Shown here: positions 63,150-64,000 of the stretch, piece by piece
Numbering within the stretch: the stretch's first letter is position 1
Layout: every line of letters begins with the position of its first letter
Assembly (NCBI RefSeq): GCF_000425705.1
Contig: NZ_AUDY01000010.1
Span: 62,001-126,000 of the forward strand
DNA: 64,000 nucleotides
Origin: Halobacillus kuroshimensis DSM 18393
GTDB taxonomy: Bacteria > Bacillota > Bacilli > Bacillales > Halobacillaceae
Direction of reading: 5' to 3'
Made by a program: the position numbers and the translations under genes
Notes under the pieces: generated by a model
What the model saw: only the letters and a program-made list of their open reading frames with translations
Database searches by the model: none
What the model was told of the DNA's origin: nothing

Positions 63150-63464
63150 ATGGCAATTGTAAAAGCTACTGATCAAACATTTACAGAAGAAACAGGCCAG
63201 GGACTTGTCCTTGCAGATTTCTGGGCACCTTGGTGCGGACCTTGTAAAATGATCGCTCCTGTATTGGAAGAAATCGATGCGGAAATGAGCGACCAAGTGA
63301 AAATCGTGAAACTCGATGTTGATGAAAACCAGGAAACAGCTGGTAAGTTCGGCGTTATGAGTATCCCGACACTGCTTCTTTTCAAAGACGGCCAGGTTGT
63401 TGACCAGGTTATCGGCTTCCAGCCTAAAGAAGCGCTAACTGAAATCATTACGAAACATGCCTGA
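63150..63464 (+). CDS. trxA: Thioredoxin
   Basis: 104 residues; ATG at 63150 behind GAGGAGG. Classic thioredoxin: [10 protein letters not shown] active site (Cys29/Cys32), the buried [16 protein letters not shown] and the cis-Pro in [12 protein letters not shown]. It reduces protein disulfides in the cytoplasm and supplies ribonucleotide reductase. It is monocistronic, with its own promoter and terminator, between etfA and uvrC as in B. subtilis. Confidence 0.97.
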   Translation: MAIVKATDQTFTEETGQGLVLADFWAPWCGPCKMIAPVLEEIDAEMSDQVKIVKLDVDENQETAGKFGVMSIPTLLLFKDGQVVDQVIGFQPKEALTEIITKHA

Positions 63465-63482
63465 GTAAAAAGGTGATCGTAG

Positions 63483-63514
63483 AAAGCCGCGCTGTATGCA
63501 GCGCGGCTTTTATC
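63483..63514 (+). terminator. Terminator after trxA
   Basis: Perfect 12-bp stem AAAGCCGCGCTG / CAGCGCGGCTTT with loop TATG, then TATC. Confidence 0.88.
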
Positions 63515-63581
63515 ATGCATAAATGTACCGGTCGTGTGGTATTTTCATTATATATCCTTCTGACAGTATGGAGTGAAAACA

Positions 63582-64000
63582 ATGAATTCAACGATTAAGG
63601 AGAAACTGGCCGTTTTACCAGACCAGCCCGGCTGTTATTTAATGAAAGATAAGCATGGGACAATTATTTATGTGGGGAAATCCAAAGTATTGAAGAACCG
63701 CGTGCGCTCCTACTTTACCGGAGCCCATGACGGGAAGACCCAGCGTCTTGTGCGGGAGATCGTCAATTTTGAATACATTGTCACCACCTCTGAAATAGAG
63801 GCTCTAATTCTTGAGATGAACCTGATCAAAAAGTATGACCCGAAATACAATGTTCTATTGAAAGATGATAAGACTTATCCTTATTTGAAGGTGACCGGTG
63901 AACGTCATCCCCGACTGATTGTAACGAGGAATGTGAAGAAAGATAAGGGGAAATACTTCGGTCCCTATCCGAACGTCATTGCGGCAAGGGAAACGAAGAA
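63582..64000 (+). CDS. uvrC: Excinuclease ABC subunit C, N-terminal part (cut by window end)
   Basis: About 139 residues are visible from ATG 63582, preceded by GGAGTGAAAACA. The GIY-YIG nuclease domain is clear: [20 protein letters not shown] then [14 protein letters not shown] (~10-45), and [22 protein letters not shown] (~70-90) with the conserved Arg/Lys/Glu. UvrC makes the 3' incision in nucleotide excision repair; its 5' incision domain lies beyond the window. Confidence 0.95.
   Translation, partial: MNSTIKEKLAVLPDQPGCYLMKDKHGTIIYVGKSKVLKNRVRSYFTGAHDGKTQRLVREIVNFEYIVTTSEIEALILEMNLIKKYDPKYNVLLKDDKTYPYLKVTGERHPRLIVTRNVKKDKGKYFGPYPNVIAARETK

Overview
This window is a block of core chromosome from a low-to-moderate GC, endospore-forming member of the Bacillaceae. 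The spore genes (ytrH, ytrI, ytvI, ytaF, ytxC, sspI) and Gram-positive regulatory RNAs (two T-boxes, an L20 leader) show this. So does gene order: apart from local insertions the window follows the Bacillus subtilis ytkK-to-uvrC region. Several proteins are rich in Asp/Glu, which would fit a halophilic or halotolerant genus such as Halobacillus; that genus guess is inference only. There is no phage, insertion sequence, CRISPR array, rRNA or tRNA gene in the window.

Layout. 1-7,130: the edge of an NCS1-type permease gene, an SDR protein, a DUF4178-PspA envelope-stress pair behind a sigmaW-type promoter, the YtkL hydrolase, the CBS/hotdog regulator YtoI, YtpI, the nanoRNase NrnA, and the spore membrane pair YtrH/YtrI. 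7,130-17,430: DNA polymerase DnaE, then malic enzyme, a FadR-type GntR regulator, acetyl-CoA carboxylase accDA, phosphofructokinase and pyruvate kinase. 17,430-26,000: FxsA, YtvI, the TCA genes citZ-icd-mdh, a MaoC-fold protein and PhoP-PhoR. 26,000-32,990: HflK-HflC, Pol I, MutM, YtaF and CoaE. 33,000-39,130: gapB, speD, nrdR, the primosome genes dnaB-dnaI and ytxC. 39,130-43,020: T-box-controlled thrS and L20-controlled infC-rpmI-rplT. 43,080-51,100: YsdA, a VTT protein, YsdB, a dimeric dUTPase, an M42 peptidase, SspI, a SpoU methylase and T-box-controlled pheST. 51,130-57,930: RNase HIII, ZapA, a CvpA-family protein, PolX, MutS2, a DUF350 protein and a short amber-interrupted reading frame. 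57,930-64,000: the fatty-acid degradation group lcfA-fadR-fadB-etfB-etfA, thioredoxin and the start of uvrC.

How it works together. Much of the window is central carbon and lipid metabolism under visible regulatory sites. The malic enzyme promoter carries a perfect GntR/FadR-type dyad beside a gene for such a regulator. gapB has two CcpN boxes and a cre-like site. citZ, pfkA and the maoC-like gene have cre-like sites. fadR has its own operator. These suggest coordinated control of glycolysis, gluconeogenesis, the TCA cycle and fatty-acid synthesis or breakdown. I found no wholly new system. The least explained items are the GntR regulator with a degenerate ligand domain in the malic enzyme/accDA cluster, a 15-bp hairpin directly before icd, an SDR protein lacking its catalytic tyrosine, a MaoC-fold protein lacking its catalytic histidine, and the amber-split reading frame downstream of mutS2.
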